NCBI GenBank assembly: GCA_008477525.1 | Contig: SPDT01000006.1 | Span: 3,003,501-3,067,500, forward strand | DNA length: 64,000 nt | Reading direction: 5' to 3' | From: Hypomyces perniciosus | Taxonomy: Eukaryota; Ascomycota; Sordariomycetes; Hypocreales; Hypocreaceae | Part shown: positions 22,621-34,700 of the stretch, in pieces | How positions within the stretch are numbered: the first letter of the stretch is position 1 | How the letters are laid out: each line of letters opens with the position of its first letter | The notes under the pieces: model-generated | What the model was told of the DNA's origin: nothing | Seen by the model: the letters and a program-made list of their open reading frames with translations, nothing else | Databases searched by the model: none | Position numbers and translations under genes: made by a program

Positions 22621-23388
22621 ATGCGTCCTCGTATTCCCTTAATCCCTATCCGTTATAAAGGTTATATTCCTAACCGAATTCCTGACCGAATTCCTCTTTA
22701 TATTGCTGCCTTAGTCTTGGAAAAGGGGCTACAACGCGTTGTTGAATATGTCTTAGAGTAGGGGCTATAACGCGTTGCTGAACTGGTCTTGGAAAAGGGG
22801 CCATAATGCGTTGCTGAACTGGTCTTGGAAAAGGGGCCACAACGCGTTGTCGAACTCGATGACGGGGCTGGCGTTCTTGGGTACTTGGTACACGATAACC
22901 CCTTAGGTCTTGTTGGAAGTTGACTTGGACCTTGGGTGGTTGGCTAGGCCGGCTAGCTGGAACATGTATTTAAACGCGTTGACGGGGCTGTCTTGGAGCA
23001 GGGGCCATAATACGTTGTTAAACGGGTCTTGGAAAAGGGGCTATAATGCGTTGCTGCTGGGTCTGCTTGGCTGGGCCAGCTAGGCTCGAAGAGCATCGAT
23101 TCTGAAGGTGGATAAAAAGTTGATCCCGTGTGTGGAAAAGGACTCTGCAGCTTCCGCAGGTCCGGCGTTGACGATCAACCTGATATAGTTGCTATAGCTG
23201 TTGTTGTTTGGCTTGATCGAGTTGATCGGTTAGAATCATTGCGAATCGAATTAAGGAAAATTATAAAAGGAATGTCGCTTGATAAAGAAATAGCTGTAAG
23301 GCCTAGTAAAAGGAATAGCTGTAGATTGTTTTGGAAGCGGCGTAGTCTCGTGAGGGAAACAGCAAAAACCAGGATTAACGCGGTTTAG
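22621..23388 (+). pseudogene. RIP-inactivated ORF with 12-residue tandem repeats
   Basis: From ATG 22621 to TAG 23388 one frame stays in register for 256 codons, broken only by nine internal stops (TAA, TAG, TGA), all of which C-to-T change of CAA, CAG or CGA would explain. Tandem 36-bp units (four at 22714-22857, two at 22990-23061) encode a 12-residue repeat of the type VLEKGPQRVVEL. Repeat 4 keeps CAA CGC where repeat 3 has TAA TGC, showing two C-to-T changes directly. The last third (22 kb +1.1, from about 23128) has no stop and is basic near its end (RPSKRNSCRLFWKRR). No known domain. It lies between the two 77-bp LTRs and is cargo or an intrinsic gene of that element. Confidence 0.55.
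22714..23061 (+). repeat. 36-bp minisatellite (4 + 2 units)
   Basis: Units start at 22714, 22750, 22786, 22822, and after a 132-bp interruption at 22990 and 23026. The core is GTCTTGGAAAAGGGGCCA. The exact 36-bp period keeps the reading frame of the surrounding ORF. Confidence 0.85.
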
Positions 23389-23571
23389 TTTGGCGGTTTG
23401 GTTTGGCGGTTTGGTTAGCAGGTTGGTTAGCTGATATCTTCGTCTGCAGAGGCTTTTTTGCTTGCTAGAAGGAAATGCCGAGATGGTTGCTAGTGTGGTT
23501 GCTAGTGTGGTTGCCAGTGTGGTGCGTGTATGAAGGTCTTGCGATCGAAAAACGCTTAGATTGCTACCATT

Positions 23572-23648
23572 TGATATGCAAAGTGCAGATAGAGAGGAAA
23601 GAAAAGAAGGAAGGAGGGAAAAGGACGATACACTATTTATGTGTATTA
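23572..23648. repeat. 77-bp LTR, right copy of the short-LTR element
   Basis: Direct repeat of 22518-22594, ending TA instead of CA (C-to-T), followed by TSD GTTAT at 23649-23653. Confidence 0.75.
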
Positions 23649-26393
23649 GTTATTTTCCTTTTCTTAACTTAGGCAGGCAGGCTAAACTTATTAGGGGTTT
23701 TTATATAATATTCTAATAAAGTAGTATTTTATCCATTTAAGTCTTTTATAGGTTACTAGCTTAATATATAGTATTTTTAGGCTATATAATAATATAGGCT
23801 ATTTTTATTATAGCAGTTAAGGATTTTATTAAATTCTTACTTTTCCATTACTTTATTTATTTTATTATCTCTTTGAAGGATTTATTTTTATATATTTTTA
23901 TTCTCTTACTTATTAATAGTATTTTATTTTAATAAATATATTTATTAGCCTGCTTTATTAACTGCTAGTAGTTTAAAAAAAAAGTTATAAAATATAGGGA
24001 AAATGTAAATATAGTTAAAGAGTTTAAATTAGTAAATTTAGGGGTATATATTAAAGATTTTATATAGGTTTATTTATTTATTATCTTTTTTTTATTAGGC
24101 TGTTTATTTTAAAGTATTTAATCTTTAACTATACTTTTTTATTAACTGTAAATTAATATAAATCCTCTTTTAATATATTAACTATAGCCTTATATTAAGT
24201 AATTAATTATATTATAAAGGCTTTTAATTAATTTAAAATTTATTAAAAATACTTAATTGTAATATTTACTTTATAAAAACTCTTGTTTTAAATAATAAAT
24301 AAATTTAATAGGTAAGCGTTTAAAGGCTTAACTTTTAAATATAAGTAAAAATTATAATTTATAAAAAACAATAAAGTTTTTATTATTTTAAATATTTAAT
24401 TATTTTAAATAAACTCTATAAATAGTAATTAGTTTATTTAATTATTTTAGTAAAAACTTATAAACTGCCTAAAATACTATTTTACTTTTATATTTAACTG
24501 TTTAGTTTAGTTATTAGTTTTTAAATAATAGGCTAAAAAGTATTTAAAGTAAATTTTAAATTATTAAAATAGCTGCTTTTAGAATTTAAATATAAATTAA
24601 ATACGTTAATTTTATATAATTATTTTTAGAGCTTTATATAAAGTATAGATATATAAAATAAAGGTATTAGTAAATTTTTTAGTATTAAATATATAAATAG
24701 TAATAAAATAGTGTATTTTTATTAAATAATATACTACTATAAAGATATTTTAATAGACTAAACTTAATTAATTATAGTTAAGTAGTAATATAATATAGTC
24801 TATTAAGATATTACTTTAAGCTTAAAATAATACTAGTAATAGTTTTAAAAATTTTAAAGGAGTAAACTTATTTAACTTTATTTAAAAGTATAGGTTATAA
24901 CTTTTAATAAAAGTATTAATATTAGCTAATATTTGCGGCTATTAGTATATATAGTTAAAAAGGTTTAGTGTTTTTATTTATTTTGAATATCTTTTTAATT
25001 TAAAAAAGTATATTTAATATATAATTTATATTTTTACTTTATTTATTAGCAGGAAAAAAAGTTATTTTTAATAATATATTTAATTACTATAAATTTAAAA
25101 GTTTTATATTACTACCTTTAAATTACCTTAAATACTTTTAAGCTATTATTACATAATTAAATCTTAAAGCATTTATATTGTAATATTTATTATATTTAAT
25201 ATTTTATAGGCTTTATTAATTATTCTGTTAATTAATATCTTTAAGTCTAGGATTAAGGTATTAGTTATTATAGTAAATAGCTTTTTATTATTTATATTTT
25301 CTATAATATTAGTATAGGTATAAAAATTAAAGTAGCTTTTTACAAGTAAAGTTTTTTTTTAATTAGCTATTATTTTAATTTAACTTTACTAGGATATTTT
25401 AAGACCTCCTATTTAATGTATTAAGCTTTACTGTTCTTAATTTAAGCTAATAAATAATCTAGAAATTATATTAATATAGGAATTTAAATTAATAGATTTA
25501 TTTTTAATTTAATACTTTAGTAGTTATAAAGTATTTTAAGTTTTTATAGTCTATAATAATCTTAAATTTATTTTCTATACTTTAAAGCTTAAAGCGCTAT
25601 TTTTTTAATAATTTAATAATAGCTAGTAGTTTTTTATTATAAATTTTATAATTATATTTAATAAATAAATATTTTAATAAAAAGTATATTATTAATTGCA
25701 AAATACTATTTTTATTATGTTAAAAGAAAATACTATTAAATATTTAATTTAAAGTATTTATTTTGAAAACTATCTTTTTATTATAGTTAAAAAAAGTAAA
25801 AATTAAAGCAGTTATATATTAAGTTTTAAAACAGTTAAATGTAATAGTATAAAGTTTTATTTAATTTTATAGTATATTTTTAAAGGCTATTTAAAGGTTT
25901 ATAAATATTCAAGAAGTCTTTAATAAACTGCCAATAAAAATTCGCGAAGCTTAAAAAGTATTAAAGTTTATAAAGGTTTAAAGGTCTCTTTTAACTTATA
26001 ATTACAGTTATTTTTTTAAAGTTTATTTTAATACTATTATTTATAATAATTAAACTAAAGTATTTTATTTTTATTATCTTAAATTTATATTTTTTAATAT
26101 TAACTTAAAGACTTATATTAATTAATTTATTTATAACTTTTTATATATATTATTAATATTCCTTTTATATAGTTAAATAAATTAAAATATTATTAAAGTA
26201 GGCTATATAAAATTTATGAAGTAAATTATATAAAGTATAGTTAATATAATATTAAAAAGAGGCTAAAGTATTATAAAAACTAAAAGGTATAATAAAGGTT
26301 TTAAATAGCCTAAATTAAGTTATAAATACTATCTTTTATTTATATCCCTTTATAATTTTAAGTTTATTAAAAATAACTATTATATCTAGTTTA

Positions 26394-26619
26394 TATTACA
26401 GGTTAGGCTATATCTCCTGGAATTACAACTACACTAAATCCGGAAATATAACCAATACTAGACCGCTTACCTAATTAGGAAACCACCTCGGCTATAACCC
26501 TATACACACAACTATATAACGCATATATAGCTAGTATAGAACTTCCTTCCTTCAGCTATAGATAGATAATACAGAGGTGCCTTAACTGTATACTTTCCAG
26601 ATAGGCTATACCTATTATA
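26394..26619 (+). repeat. 5' LTR of gypsy E1 (226 bp)
   Basis: Starts TATTACAGG (from TGTTACAGG) and ends CCTATTATA (from CCTGTTACA). It is the reverse complement of the LTRs at 53400-53625 and 55192-55407. Confidence 0.75.
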
Positions 26620-26839
26620 TATCTATAGCTTAGCTATTACCTAGCCAGTAAGTAATGGAACTTTTACTGCAGAAGGAAAATAGCGAATTTTAAAGACTAA
26701 GCCTCTAAGGGCGATAATATATAGTCGCGGATCAAGTAAGCTATTCTACCTTTACAGGAATAAATAGCTGCATTAATAAAAAAGCTAGACTTTATAGCAC
26801 TAGCGACTTAAAGGCTAAATAGCTAGGAAGATAAAATAT

Positions 26840-27420
26840 TGTTGAAATAACAAGGTTATACTGAACCTTATTTAAGTGCAGCTTCTAGGAAGGTGCACCT
26901 AACGCAGCAATGAGGAAACGACTGAGAGTCTAGTTGGGTTAACAATGGATGAACAATTGAATTGTAAACGATCTAATAGCTAGAAGCTATAGAATATCTA
27001 GTGTATGTGCGGCTGGTGTAGAAGTGAATTGTATGAACAATAGCTTTGTCTTCTATAATAGTCCTCCGACTAGATAATAGGAATGCGGCGGCAGAATTAG
27101 GTTCGTGGCCCTATTCCTATTTTCCGCAAAATTCATTTATATGGGAAATCGGCCAAATCGACTCACGGCCATACAAACAGGAAACCATTTTAGTCAGATT
27201 TTTCACAATAGCCATTGTGGCTATTGTATTGAGTCTAGGGTAGGCGGGATAGCTGGTCCTAGCTCAATTGTTATCGTTAAAGATAACAGAAATTTCCTGA
27301 CTTACACCGAAGTTCCTCCGGAACTTGGTCCTAGCGTCAGGCCTAATTCCGGGTCAAGCCAGAATAGGAAGGTTACCTAAATACACTGAAATCCTTACTT
27401 TTTAGCCCTCCTTTTTAACA
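26840..27420 (-). repeat. 3' LTR of copia A (581 bp)
   Basis: TGTT...AACA termini, minus orientation, matched by 39403-39983 and by the LTRs of B and C. Confidence 0.88.
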
Positions 27421-30400
27421 CTCCCTCTAGAATAGATACTATCCTATATAACTTTAAAGTAGATATAGGATCTAGATATAGGAAAGTAACTAGAACATAA
27501 AAAAAATAAAAAAAAATAAAAAGGATAGCTAATATAGCTAGGGATAAAATAACAAGGATAGCTAAATAGCTATAAAATAGCTACTAGCTATAAGAAGGGT
27601 AAGAACCTTAGGTATATACCTTAGGTAAAATCTTGAGATTAAGGAGATTTATAAAATTCCTTAATTTTGGACCTGGAAGAGGCTTAGTAAGCCCGTCAGC
27701 AACTATTTTACTGGTTTCTAGATAGCTAACTGTAATAACGCTATTTTTAACCTGTTCCCTAATATAATTAAACTGCAATAGAGTATGTTTTGTTCGATTA
27801 TGAAGGGTAAGGTTATTTAAAGTAGAAATAGCACCTTTATTGTCGTTAAGTAGAGAGATTGGCTGTCTAATTGGTTGATCTACCTCTTTATATAGGCCAA
27901 TAAGCCACTGAATCTCCCTAGTAGCTTCTATAAAAGCTACAAACTCTGCTTCTAGCGTAAAAAGACAGATAGTTAAGCCCCTTTTTGATTTCCAGCTAAT
28001 TGGCCTATTAGCAACTATAATAATATAGCTATAAGTCGATTTGCTTGATTCTTTATCCCTAGCAAAATCACTATCGCAATAACTAATAGGTATAGGATTA
28101 GATTTTCTAGTATATTAAATAGCTAGATCCTAGGTACTATTTAAATACTGTAATAGGTTGCGGGCTGCGGTTAAGTGCTCTTTATAAGGGCCTTGAAATT
28201 ATTTAGCTAGCTACTGGACTGGAAAGCTGGTATTTACTTGAGTATAAATTGTTAAGTAAATAATAGTATTAATAATAGCTTAAAAAAGCTTAGTATTAGC
28301 TTTATCTAGTTTAGTTATAGTCTTATTAGCTAAAATAGAGGGCTATAGGGGTAATTAGATAGGCTTAAAGTTTTAAAGGTTAAAAAACTTTATAGCTTTA
28401 GTAATATACTGTTTCTGGGAAAGCTAAAGAAGGCCTCTTTTTCTATCCTTAATTATCTAAACCCTTAAAAAGAAAGAGGCAGGGCCTTTATCTTTTATAG
28501 TATAGACCTTATTAAAAGCTAGCTTCAGCTAGGCTATAGCTTCTTTATCTAGCCTAATAAGAAGACAGTTATCTATATAAGTAATAATAAAAATACCGTT
28601 ATTTAGATTATAGAGAATAGTAGAGTTAGAAATTAAAGGATTATATCCTAGTTTATTTCTTAAGGCTTATAGAGCCTGTTGCTATTCTTTAGGGGACTAT
28701 TTCAGGCTGTAAAGAGCTTTCTGTAACTGAATAACCTGATCTATATTAGGGTTATAACCTAGCTTTCTAAGAATAGACTTAATCTTAAGGGAAGCTTGAC
28801 TAGTATAGTCTTTAAATCCTTTAGGAAAGTTAAGGAAAATAGTTTCTTTAAGTATCCTGTTAAGGAATGTATTAATAAAGTTGATTTGTTTGATTTCCTA
28901 GTTATAGATAGTAGTTAGGGCTAATAAGAGCCGCCAGGTAAAAGGAATAGCTGTTGAGGCGAATGTTTGGTTGAAATCTATTCCTTCTAGTTGTTGAAAA
29001 CCCCTAGCAACTAGCTTAGCTTTAAATTTTACTATTCTATTATTCTGGTCTTTCTTAATCTTTAAGACTAATTAACTAGTAATAGGATTCCTGCCTTTAG
29101 GAATACTATTACGCTTAATAAAAGTAAAGGTATATTGTTTAACTAGCTAGTTAAATTTGCTATAAATCGCTCTTAGCCATTTAGTTTTATTAAGACTATA
29201 AAGTACTTGCTTAAGCGTTTATAGGTCTTGTGCTGCAGTAGCTGGAAAGGCTAGCTTTTTAACGCTATTATAGAGAAAATGGGATATATCTATATCTATA
29301 GGATCCTCTATAACTGCAGAGTCTTATATAACTAGTATAGGAATAGGGGGAATAGTAGTGGGTACTCCCTCTGGAATAAGGTTAAGGAGTAAAGGATTAA
29401 TATCCTGAGAGCTAGGAACTATTTAATTTATAGAATCTAGCTCTATTTCTCCCTTTAATTCCTTATTATTTTAACTTATAGTAGGCTTTAGGATTTAAAG
29501 CTTAGGAATTTTATCTTTATATAGCTTTATAGTTAACGATTTAAAGACTATATATCTAGTTAAAATATAAATAAAATAGGTATTACTACCTAAAACTGCT
29601 AGTAGTCTCCTAGTTTTAGTCTTAGGGGCTAATTTATAGCCTTTAGCCCTTTGTTCTTATAGAATAAATACCTTATAATAAAAGCTAATAATCCTATATC
29701 TTTATAGATTAGGTTTATAATCTTTATTAAGGTCTAGGTCTTTATATAATTCTTAATAGGGGGTAGAGTCTTTATTAGTAATAGCTGTATAGTTAACTAA
29801 TTTAAGAACTGCAGTAATAATAAAATTCCAGAGATATAGCGGCAGGTTAACTGCTATAATAATAGCCTATAGCCTATCTAATAAAACTCTAATAGAGTAT
29901 TCTATTAAACTATTCTGTTTATAAATATAAGGGCTGCTATAGGAATATGTAATTCTTAAAGAAAAGAACTAGGTCTAAAGTTCTTAATTAATTTCCTTTC
30001 CGCTATTATAATGAAATTCCTTAAAATACTGGTTATACTGTATTTTCAGGCTATTTATAAAGCCTTATATAGTAGCTAAAAGGATAGGTCCACTATAATC
30101 TTTTAAAAGGAATAGCTACCTATATTTTAATTTTCTATTGATAATTAAAAGACTAATAGGGGCCTTATTATAAAGCACTGGCTTTATAGAGAAAGTATTA
30201 GCTTTTAGATGATTTAGAGAGGCTAGTAGATTAGGAATTGGCTTTGAATTAAGCCTCTTAATAGCTTTTCCCTTATTATACGCTAGGTAATAGAATTCAG
30301 TCTCTTTAATAGAATTAAAGTTAAGAATTCTAGTAGTTATTTTAGCAGTCTTCTTTAATAGACTTAAACTAATATAACCTAGTCTTTTATACTATAAGAG

Positions 30401-31177
30401 GGCTAGCTTTAGCAGTTTATGGCTAGGACTAGTAATAGTCTCTCCCTTTAGTTTAGATAGCTTAATAACTTCCAGATATTCAATAATAGAGGATTCCCTA
30501 GGTATATAGGGCCTTTCCTCTATAAAGGTATCCTTTATAGGCTTATTCCCCCCTATTTCCTTAGGCAATAGGGGTATATAAGGCCTGTCTTCCTCTACTT
30601 AGCCTAAGGTTTCAGGGAGTTTAAAGAGATCCTTTCCTTTAGGATTATTCTTTTTTATAAGCCTAGGACTAGATCTAGTTGGTTGTTTTTTCGAAGCTGT
30701 TGCTTTTGGAATAGCGATATATTCCCGAGCCTTTTCCTTACTAATAGCAGGAATTTGAACCTATATAGAGCTATAAGCTTTATAAATATTTATATAGCTG
30801 TATAGTGTGGTATATCCTTTAATTGTAAGGAAAAAACTATGTTTTAAGGGATTTAATAGTCCTATTAGCTGTATAGTTTTTATAAAAAGAGTATTATACT
30901 GTATATATCCTCTAGCTTAATAATGCCTTAAACCACTTATAAGGTTTACATTTAGCTGTAGGTAATAGAGGGTATTTAGCAATTTTATCTTTTTATAGTT
31001 ATTATCTTTATTAAGGATATTAAAAGTGGCTATATTTATTCCCTTAAAGGTAATAGGGCCCCTGCTAGTATAGATAATACTTAAGTCCCTGTTATTAGGT
31101 CTATAGTCTATAAACCATTTCCTAGAATTAACTATATAAACTGTAGATCCAGTATTATATAATAGACTATCCTAAAT

Positions 31178-31757
31178 TGTTAAAAAGGAGGGCTAAAATG
31201 CAAGGATTTCTGTGTAATTGGGTAACCTTCCTATTCTGGCTAGACCCAGAATTAGGCCCGACGCTAGGACCGAGTTCCGGAGGAACTTTGGTGTAAGTTA
31301 GGAAATTTCTGTTATCTTCAACGATAACAATTGAGCTAGGACCAGCTACCCCGCCTACCCTAGACTCAATACAATGGCTATAATGGCTATTGTGAAAAAT
31401 CTAACCAAAATGGTTTCCCGTTTGTATGGCCGTGAGTCGATTTGACCGATTTTATATATAAATGAATTTTGCGGAAAATAGGAATGCGGCCACGAACCTA
31501 ATTCTGCCACCGCACACCTATTATTAGGTCGGAGGACTATTATAGAAGACAAAGCTATTATTTATACAATCACTTCTACACCAGCCGCACATTACTAGAT
31601 ATTCTATAGCTTTCTAGCTATTAGTTCAGTTACAATTCAATTGTTTATCTATTATTAACCCAACTAGACTCTCAGTCGTTTCCTTATTGCTGCGTTGGGT
31701 GCACCTTCCTAGAAGCTGCACTTAAATGAGGTTTAGTATAACCTTGTTATTTTAACA
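31178..31757 (+). repeat. 5' LTR of copia B (580 bp)
   Basis: TGTTAAAAAGG...TTTTAACA, nearly identical to 37123-37702; GGTTATAAGCCC primer site follows. Confidence 0.9.
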
Positions 31758-34700
31758 GGTTATAAGCCCGGGAGAGTTTTCCTCGGGTCTCTATTAGTGG
31801 ATTTTTCTAGTGGTTACAGCACTTCCCCTAGCGCTATCTATAGCACTTATAGCGGGTTTTTATAGTGCTTATCCTAGTGCTTATATTAGCACTTTTAGGA
31901 TTTTTGGCTATTTAAAGCTATTCCTAGGCTTCTACTGTAAATACTATTGCAGTTATAGTAGTACTGCTACTATTTTCACTATTTCTAGTAATTAATATAT
32001 ATTATATAGTATATTCCCTATTTTTATAGGATATAGGTCTGACATTAGCAGTATAAGTCGACCTATTAGGGCTCCTAGCAGCCCTATTTCCTTAATTGAG
32101 GATAATAGCTCTCCCCAGCAGTAAAGGGATCTATTTATTTAGGTGCAGAATATAGAACAAGAGCTTCAGGCACAGAGGGCTCTTACTAAGACAGTTAAAG
32201 CACAGTTAGAGGGTCAGAATAATACTATAACTCAGTTATCTAATACTCTAGCTAGCCTAGCTGCTGCTATATTAGGGCTTCAACAACAGGCTACTAGTCC
32301 AATACAAGTTGATTTTATAGCCCCTATTTCAGTGCCGATACAAGCTCCTACTCCTATTCCTATACCGATCCAGGTTCCATTTTCATTTATTCCTTAACCC
32401 TAGAATACTATTTCTACTCTAAATAGTAGTTTTATTAAAGAGGCATTAAAAAAGGTCTATAGCTTTCCAGAAAGCTATAAGCTAATAGGCCCTAATAACT
32501 TTGATTAGTGGAAACAGTCCCTAAGTATTATGCTAAGGGCTATGGATTACTATGCCTTTATAGAAAATCCTATAGTTGCTGATTCTTTATCTGATTCAGA
32601 ACAGGCCCTATTACTTATACTAATTAGGGATAGTGTAATAGCTATTCCTGCTGTATCCATTACTTGGATTCAAAGCCTAAAAGAAGCATTTTTAGCATTA
32701 AAAAGACAATATAGTTACTTTAATACTTTACAGAGAGATTCCCTCTATAAGGAATTTCACTTATTAAATTATAGTAATTATAAAGGATCTTTAACTGAAT
32801 TTAATGCTACTTTTAACAGCTTATTAGCTAAGCTAGCTATTTTAAAGGTTAATATTAATATACTAGACCAAGTAAATCAATACTTAAATTCCCTAGAAAA
32901 GACTTATCCTTAATAGGCTAAAAGAATTAAAGGAACCATTAAATCTAGTAAAGCTATTAGGCAATTAACTGAAGGTTTTAATATTCAGTTTCTTATGGCA
33001 GATATATTAGAAGAGACTAGGAATCCATCTTCAAATGCACATAAGGTTAATAAGGCCTCAGGCCCTTCTAAGTCCCCCAATCAAAAGCTAGCTTTTAATT
33101 CTAATAAAAGGAAAGGAAATCAAAAGAAATAAGGAAATCAGAAGAATCAGAATCAACAAAACCAGAAGCAAACTACAGAGGATACTGCTTTTGCTAGTAT
33201 ATATCATCTAGCTACTGGGGAGCATAGCTCAGAAGAGCTGTCAGAAGATTCTTTTACTGAATCTATTAGTAGTTCAGATAGTAATCGAGATCTTTTATAT
33301 GCCCTAAACGCTAAGAAAGGAAAAAAGTCTTTTAATCCTTCTAAGCCTTCTAAATCTTCTAGACTTTCTATTCAAGATAGTCTATTATATAATACTGGAT
33401 CTACAGTTTATATAGTTAATTCTAGGAAATGGTTTATAGACTATAGACCTAATAAAGGGGACCTAGGTATTATCCATACTGGCAGGGGCCCTGTTACCCT
33501 TAAGGGAATAGGAACAGCCACTTTTAATATCTTTAATAAGGATAATAACTATAAAGAGATAAAATTGCTAAATACCCTCTATTGCCTACAGCTAGATATA
33601 AACCTTATAAGTGGCCTAAAGCATTACTAAGCTAGAGGATATATACAGCATAATACTCTTTTTATGAAAACTATGCAGCCAATAAGGCTATTAAATCCCT
33701 TAAAACATAGTTTTTTCCTTACAATTAAAGGATATACCACACCACACAGCCATATAAATAGCTATAGAGTTTATAGCTCTATATAGGTTTAAATCCCTGC
33801 TATTAGTAAGGAAAAGGCTTAGGAATATATCGCTATTCCAGAAGTAATAGCTTCGAAAAAACAACCAACTAGATCTAGTCCTAGGCTTATAAAGAAGAAT
33901 AATCCTAAGGGAAAGGATCTCTCTGAACTCCCTGAAACCCTAGGCTAAGTAGAGGAAGAGGGGCCCTGTATGCCCTTATTGCCTAAGGAAATAGGGGGGA
34001 ATAAGCCTATAGAGGATACCCTTGTGGAGGAAAGGCCCTGTATGCCTAGGGAATCCTTTATTATTAAAGATCTAGAAGTTATTGAGCTATCTGAACTAGA
34101 GGGAGAGACTACTACCAGTCCTAGCTATAAGCTGCTGAAGCTAGCCTTTTTATAGTATAAAAGACTAGGTTATATTAGCTTAAGTCTACTGAAGAAAACT
34201 GTTAAAATAATTACTGGAATTCCTAACTTTAATTCTATTAAAGAGACTGAATTCTATTGCCTAGCGTGTAATAAGGGAAAAGCTATTAGGAGGCTTAATT
34301 TAAAGCCAATTCCCGATCCACTAGCCTCTCTAGATCGCCTAGAAGCTGATACTTTCTCTATAAAGCTAATGCCTTATAATAAGGCCCCTATTGGTCTTCT
34401 AATTATCGATAGAAAATCAAGATATAGGTGGCTATTCCTTTTAAGAGATTGTAGTGGACCTACCCTTTTAGCTACTATATAAGGCTTTATAAATAGCCTG
34501 AAAATGCAGTATAACCGGTATCTTAAAGAATTTTATTATAATAGCGGAAAGGAAATTAATTAGGAACTTTAGACCTGGTTCTTTTCTTTAGGAATTATAT
34601 ATTCCTATAGCAGCCCTTATATTTACAAACAGAATGGTTTAATAGAACGCTTTATTAGAGTTTTATTAGATAGGCTATAGGCTACTATTATAGCGGCTAA

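Larger units (their letters stand above)
22518..23648. mobile_element. Short-LTR element (1,131 bp) carrying a repeat-protein ORF
   Basis: Two direct repeats of 77 bp (22518-22594 and 23572-23648; TGATATGCAAAGTGCAG ... ACACTATTTAT) bound the unit. They start TG and end CA (TA in the second copy), and GTTAT is duplicated on both sides (22513-22517 and 23649-23653), as for integrase-mediated insertion. There is no gag or pol. A minus-strand reading places TGGTAGCAATC two bases inside the right LTR, a possible primer-binding site for a tRNA ending GCTACCA, so the retroelement probably runs on the minus strand, antisense to the ORF at 22621-23388. It is much less AT-rich than the surrounding element F. 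Confidence 0.75.
22390..26393 (-). mobile_element. Ty3/gypsy element F, 5'-truncated, heavily RIP-mutated
   Basis: On the minus strand, fragments of gypsy polymerase can be read: ANFYWQFIKDF and IYKPLNSL (connection region, near 25900), then YNYKIYNKKLLAIIKLL and KIIIDYKNLKYFITT (RNase H, near 25500-25700). These resemble the usual gypsy motifs with many stops between them. The 3' end is the polypurine tract at 22393-22404. The 5' part is missing, because gypsy E1 begins at 26394. F is interrupted by the short-LTR element at 22518-23648. It is among the most degraded copies here, so probably among the oldest. Confidence 0.65.

Noticed and set aside
22714..23061. CRISPR-like array
   Set aside because: The 36-bp units are directly tandem without unique spacers and encode a protein repeat; eukaryotic sequence.
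31355..31552. 65-codon frames repeated at 27046, 31355 and 37300
   Set aside because: They lie inside the copia LTRs and are just the same non-coding LTR segment seen several times.
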